A stretch of DNA of 6,134 bases from Alphaproteobacteria bacterium (GTDB taxonomy: Bacteria > Pseudomonadota > Alphaproteobacteria > Rhizobiales > Aestuariivirgaceae), in the NCBI GenBank assembly GCA_020441605.1, contig JAGRLX010000438.1:1-6134 (forward strand), written 5' to 3'. Numbering within the stretch: position 1 is the first letter of the stretch; every line of letters begins with the position of its first letter. Shown one piece after another: positions 5,190 to 6,134 of this stretch. A program made the position numbers and the translations under genes. The notes under the pieces were generated by a model, which was given only the letters and a program-made list of their open reading frames with translations, made no database searches and was not told the DNA's origin.

Positions 5190-6134
5190 TCAAGCCTCGA
5201 TGCGCTCTAACTTGGGCGGCGCAGCGAATATCCGTGCGACCTCTGTTTCATGATCGACGGGGCGCATGGTTTCCCTGTGGGGCCTATGCAGCTCGATCTG
5301 CATGCGTGGGGTCGGGACTTTCGCCTGCCGCATCGCGCGGTCGATCAGAGATAGCAGCTCGTCCCGGCAATCGACGTCCCGTTCGAAGCGCGACAGCCAG
5401 AACCGGACCGCATAGGAATTGCTGTCGCTTCCCAGCTCCTGGACGCGAACATCCGGTGCTGGTTCGGACTGAATCAGGCGCGCTTCGCCAACCGCCTTCA
5501 GGATCATTTCCTTGGCGGCGTCCACGGGAACCACATGCGCAAGCTTCAGAGATAGCTGCGCGCGATACTGCGGTTTCGGGGCGGAGTAGTTGATGATGCG
5601 TCGGCGCGCGATCTGGCTGTTCGGCAGAATCATGTAGGTCGAGTCCAGCGTTAACACCCGTGTCGAGCGCCAGCCAATTTCGATGACCTTGCCTCGTGCG
5701 ACCTGCTCGATATCGACCCAGTCCCCGATCCGGTAGGGTGCCTCCACGCTCAGTGCGATGCCGGACAGCGTGTCGGCTACGACGTTCCGGATCGCGAAAC
5801 CCAGCACCGCGAGTATCAAGCTCGATCCCGCAAGCGCACCAAGGAGACCTTGTTCCAGCAGGAGCGCCGCAGAGGCAACGATGGCGGCGAAGAACAGTAA
5901 AACCGCCACGAGATCCCGAAACAGGCGCGGGTATGGGCGTTTGTGGCGTCTCCGGCGATCTGCGAACAGGCCGAACAGCCGGCTCCCGAGCCAGGCCGCA
6001 GCAAGGCAACCGACAACGCCGCCAAGCAGGCGGAGAGATAGTCCGACCCGCTGCTCGACATCCTGGTCGAAGATTACCAGGCCGGCGGCGACAAGAAGCA
6101 GAACGGAAGGCCAGATCAGCCGACGGAGATAAGA
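5190..6134 (-). CDS. MscS-family mechanosensitive ion channel (5' end outside window)
   Basis: The frame is open from the right edge of the window to TGA 5192-5190, giving 314 visible residues with the N-terminus cut off. The GTG at 5909 is internal and should not be taken as the start. Upstream of it are at least two hydrophobic helices (visible residues ~7-21 and ~32-55, separated by DQDVEQR) and then a third (~74-95). The pore-lining helix and its amphipathic extension follow (LLGALAGSSLILAVLGFAI, RNVVADTLSGIALSVE, ~97-131). The beta domain is canonical: RIGDWVDIEQVARGKVIEIG, WRSTRV and ILPNSQI (~135-175). The C-terminal alpha/beta domain contains the PAPDVRVQELG and SYAVRFWLS segments. 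Such channels sit in the inner membrane and open under tension to release solutes on osmotic downshock. The AAA_28-type ATPase remnant follows after 30 bases, suggesting a former operon. Confidence 0.9.
   Translation of the reverse strand, partial: SYLRRLIWPSVLLLVAAGLVIFDQDVEQRVGLSLRLLGGVVGCLAAAWLGSRLFGLFADRRRRHKRPYPRLFRDLVAVLLFFAAIVASAALLLEQGLLGALAGSSLILAVLGFAIRNVVADTLSGIALSVEAPYRIGDWVDIEQVARGKVIEIGWRSTRVLTLDSTYMILPNSQIARRRIINYSAPKPQYRAQLSLKLAHVVPVDAAKEMILKAVGEARLIQSEPAPDVRVQELGSDSNSYAVRFWLSRFERDVDCRDELLSLIDRAMRQAKVPTPRMQIELHRPHRETMRPVDHETEVARIFAAPPKLERIEA

Noticed and set aside
4763..5593. 276-residue forward frame opposite the ATPase remnant and MscS gene
   Set aside because: Arg-rich shadow of MscS coding DNA; the reverse strand has the canonical MscS beta domain.
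5190..5909. MscS gene as a complete 239-residue protein starting at GTG 5909
   Set aside because: The frame stays open to the window edge and encodes further membrane helices upstream, so the gene is cut by the window rather than starting there.
1..6134. A new defence, CRISPR or mobile-element system
   Set aside because: No repeat array, transposase, integrase, toxin-antitoxin pair or nuclease is readable; every intact gene falls in a known transporter, channel or regulator family.

Overview
The window looks like an accessory stretch from a high-GC proteobacterium. Protein style (WYL-type regulator, FadR-type regulator, HPP-CBS protein, MscS channel, AAA_28-type ATPase) suggests an alphaproteobacterium, but this is an impression from recalled families and no marker gene is present. 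I see no rRNA, tRNA, CRISPR array or insertion sequence.

Layout. At the left edge (1-258, +) lies what looks like the C-terminal end of a WYL-domain transcriptional regulator. A 330-base gap follows, with a perfect 10-bp inverted repeat and a cluster of TTGGTC/GACCAA half-sites, leading into a TauE/SafE (TSUP) anion exporter gene (589-1335, +). After about 325 bases without a convincing gene come two minus-strand genes: a PACE-family efflux protein (1662-2087) and, upstream of it, an HPP-family membrane protein with two CBS domains (2199-3299). A divergent FadR-type GntR regulator follows (3532-4230, +). It is convergent with a decayed region on the minus strand (4187-5159), made of an EamA-type transporter remnant fused to an AAA_28-type ATPase remnant. 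The right edge holds an MscS-type mechanosensitive channel (5190 to beyond the window, -).

How the parts may relate. Every intact non-regulatory gene encodes a membrane protein: anion export, small-molecule efflux, an HPP channel or transporter, and osmotic pressure release. The two regulators are of different families. Similar ATTGGT-type half-sites lie upstream of the GntR gene and of the TSUP gene. This makes autoregulation plus control of the exporter a testable idea, though short matches like these also arise by chance. The 4187-5159 segment is best read as deletion scars plus point mutations: a nonsense codon in the transporter and a lost Walker A lysine in the ATPase. I found no convincing evidence of a new multi-gene system. 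The most interesting items are the shared half-sites, the fused pseudogenes and a hairpin that covers the ribosome binding site of the HPP gene.
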